The translations under genes and the position numbers were made by a program. A stretch of 6,832 nucleotides of DNA, from the NCBI GenBank assembly GCA_937135995.1, contig CAKZOF010000691.1, positions 1-6,832 on the forward strand. The letters are read 5' to 3'. The DNA is from an uncultured Pyrinomonas sp. (GTDB lineage Bacteria > Acidobacteriota > Blastocatellia > Pyrinomonadales > Pyrinomonadaceae). Each line of letters starts with the position of its first letter. Position 1 is the stretch's first letter. The notes under the pieces are model-generated. The model was not told where the DNA came from. It did not search any database and saw only the letters and a program-made list of their open reading frames with translations. Positions 5,874-6,832 of this stretch are shown one piece after another.

Positions 5874-6832
5874 AGATCGCAGGCATTGGCGCTGCCGTTC
5901 CGGAACGATGCATCGCAAACACCGAGGTAGAACGCCAGCTCGGATTGGAAGCCGGCTGGGCGCTTCGACGGACTGGCGTTCGCCTGCGCCCCGTCGCTGC
6001 GCCGGACGAAGCGACGTCGGATTTAGCGGTGCGCGCCGGTCGCGCTGCGCTCGCCGATGCTGGAATCAACCCGCACGATGTCGCGCTGTTGCTTTTGGCG
6101 ACGAGCACGCCCGATCATCCGTTGCCGCCAACCGCGCCACAGGTCGCGCATCGTTTGGGACTCATGCGCGCGGGTGCGGTGGATCTTGCGGCGGCATGCG
6201 CCGGATTCGTGTATGGGCTCGCTCTCGGCGAAGCGATGGGACGCACGATGGATGCATGCGTGTTGGTCATCGGCGCGAACGTGCTCTCGCGACGCACTGA
6301 TCCGCGCGATCCGATGACGGCGACGCTCTTTGCCGATGGCGCAGGCGCGGCGGTGCTCGTGCCGGGCGAAGGCGTCTTGGGTACCTATCTCGGCGCACAT
6401 GGTGAGAATTGGGACGAGATCTTCATCGCCGCGGGCGGAAGCCGTGAACCGCTCACGCCGGAAGCGATCGAAGCAGGACGACACCTGATGCAGATGCGCA
6501 ACGGACCGGAGCTTTTTCGCCGCGCCGTGCGCATGATGGCGCAAGCCGGCGCGAAGGCGCTCGAAGCGGCGCAACTCGATGCATCGCGGGTTGACGTGTG
6601 GGTGCCGCACCAAGCCAACCGCCGCATCATCATGGCTTGCGCCGACCGGTTGGGACTGACCGCTGAGCAAGTGATGGTCAACATCCACAAGTACGGCAAC
6701 ACCACCGCCGCCACCGGCACCAAGGTGTGGGGCATCGGCGTCGACTCCGACCAGTACAACACGGTCGACCCGGCGGTCCAGGAGTTCCTGACCGAACAGG
6801 TCAAGACCAATTTCGAGGACCCGGCGTGGGAA
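5870..6832 (+). CDS. fabH: Beta-ketoacyl-ACP synthase III (FabH-like, possible BioZ), 3' end aberrant
   Basis: The start ATG overlaps the bioF stop (ATGA), so the two are translated together. The frame stays open to the window edge (321 codons). The thiolase-fold triad is intact: Cys110 (AAACAGF), His247 (VPHQANRR) and Asn277 (YGNTTAAT), matching Cys112, His244 and Asn274 of E. coli FabH. FabH starts fatty acid synthesis by condensing acyl-CoA with malonyl-ACP. Its place directly behind bioF also fits BioZ, a FabH homologue in biotin operons that condenses glutaryl-CoA with malonyl-ACP towards pimeloyl-ACP. CoA-contacting Trp32 of E. coli is kept as Trp30, but the position of its Arg151 is Pro148 here, with Arg146 nearby, so the acyl/CoA site may differ. 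After about residue 282 the sequence no longer resembles FabH and the usual C-terminal GGG-TWG motif is absent. FabH and BioZ cannot be separated from this sequence alone. Confidence 0.85.
   Translation, partial: MKIAGIGAAVPERCIANTEVERQLGLEAGWALRRTGVRLRPVAAPDEATSDLAVRAGRAALADAGINPHDVALLLLATSTPDHPLPPTAPQVAHRLGLMRAGAVDLAAACAGFVYGLALGEAMGRTMDACVLVIGANVLSRRTDPRDPMTATLFADGAGAAVLVPGEGVLGTYLGAHGENWDEIFIAAGGSREPLTPEAIEAGRHLMQMRNGPELFRRAVRMMAQAGAKALEAAQLDASRVDVWVPHQANRRIIMACADRLGLTAEQVMVNIHKYGNTTAATGTKVWGIGVDSDQYNTVDPAVQEFLTEQVKTNFEDPAWE
6716..6832 (+). other. Foreign-looking 3' segment resembling a BMP-family substrate-binding protein
   Basis: In frame with the FabH-like gene, the sequence switches after NTTAAT to GTKVWGIGVDSDQY. 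That string is characteristic of basic membrane protein (BMP/Med) family ABC-transporter lipoproteins, not of ketoacyl synthases. The codons also change: nearly all end in C or G (GTC, GAC, ACC, AAG, TTC), in an actinobacterial style, while the upstream part mixes GAT, GGA, TTG and CAA. The last ~20 residues (EFLTEQVKTNFEDPAWE) are not clearly of either family. A chimeric assembly at the contig end is the simplest reading. Confidence 0.5.

Noticed and set aside
5136..5918. Long - strand open frame opposite bioF, and similar ones at 6023-6688 and 1387-2136
   Set aside because: All lie opposite genes with full catalytic motifs; their compositions are typical antisense shadows and none shows a start signal or recognisable domain.
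1..6832. CRISPR array, tRNA, rRNA, insertion sequence or integrase
   Set aside because: No spaced direct repeats, tRNA-like cloverleaf, rRNA segment, transposase motif or terminal inverted repeats were found on reading the window.

Overview
This window is GC-rich, gene-dense DNA with every supported gene on the + strand. The codon style (GCG, CGC and GAT heavy) and the protein types fit a GC-rich, non-enteric bacterium. The Ala/Pro/Thr and Arg/Asn tail of the first protein and the BioB subtype recall Acidobacteriota (Blastocatellia-like) or Chloroflexota. That placement is a weak inference, because no rRNA or marker gene is present.

Layout, left to right: (1) the 3' end of a repetitive, very basic protein, closed by a strong intrinsic terminator; (2) an AtuA/DUF1446 family protein; (3) a NUDIX hydrolase of the ADP-ribose pyrophosphatase type; (4) an AT-rich, palindrome-bearing control region; (5) bioB, biotin synthase; (6) a small two-gene accessory module, DUF4160 followed by an overlapping DUF2442 gene, in more AT-rich DNA unlike its surroundings; (7) a short decayed-looking stretch; (8) bioF; (9) a FabH-like ketoacyl synthase III starting on the bioF stop codon (ATGA overlap).

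Genes 5, 8 and 9 form a biotin operon core. BioF condenses a pimeloyl thioester with alanine, and BioB inserts sulfur in the last step. A FabH homologue coupled to bioF is the arrangement expected of BioZ, the ketoacyl synthase that makes the pimeloyl precursor from glutaryl-CoA in some bacteria. It could equally be an ordinary FabH. bioA, bioD, bioC and bioH are not in the window.

Three things deserve attention. The DUF4160/DUF2442 pair splits the biotin operon, with ATGA overlap remnants on both sides. A palindromic AT-rich element precedes bioB. The last ~115 bases change character: the FabH frame stays open but its sequence stops looking like FabH and starts to look like a BMP-family substrate-binding protein from another genome, most simply a chimeric contig end.
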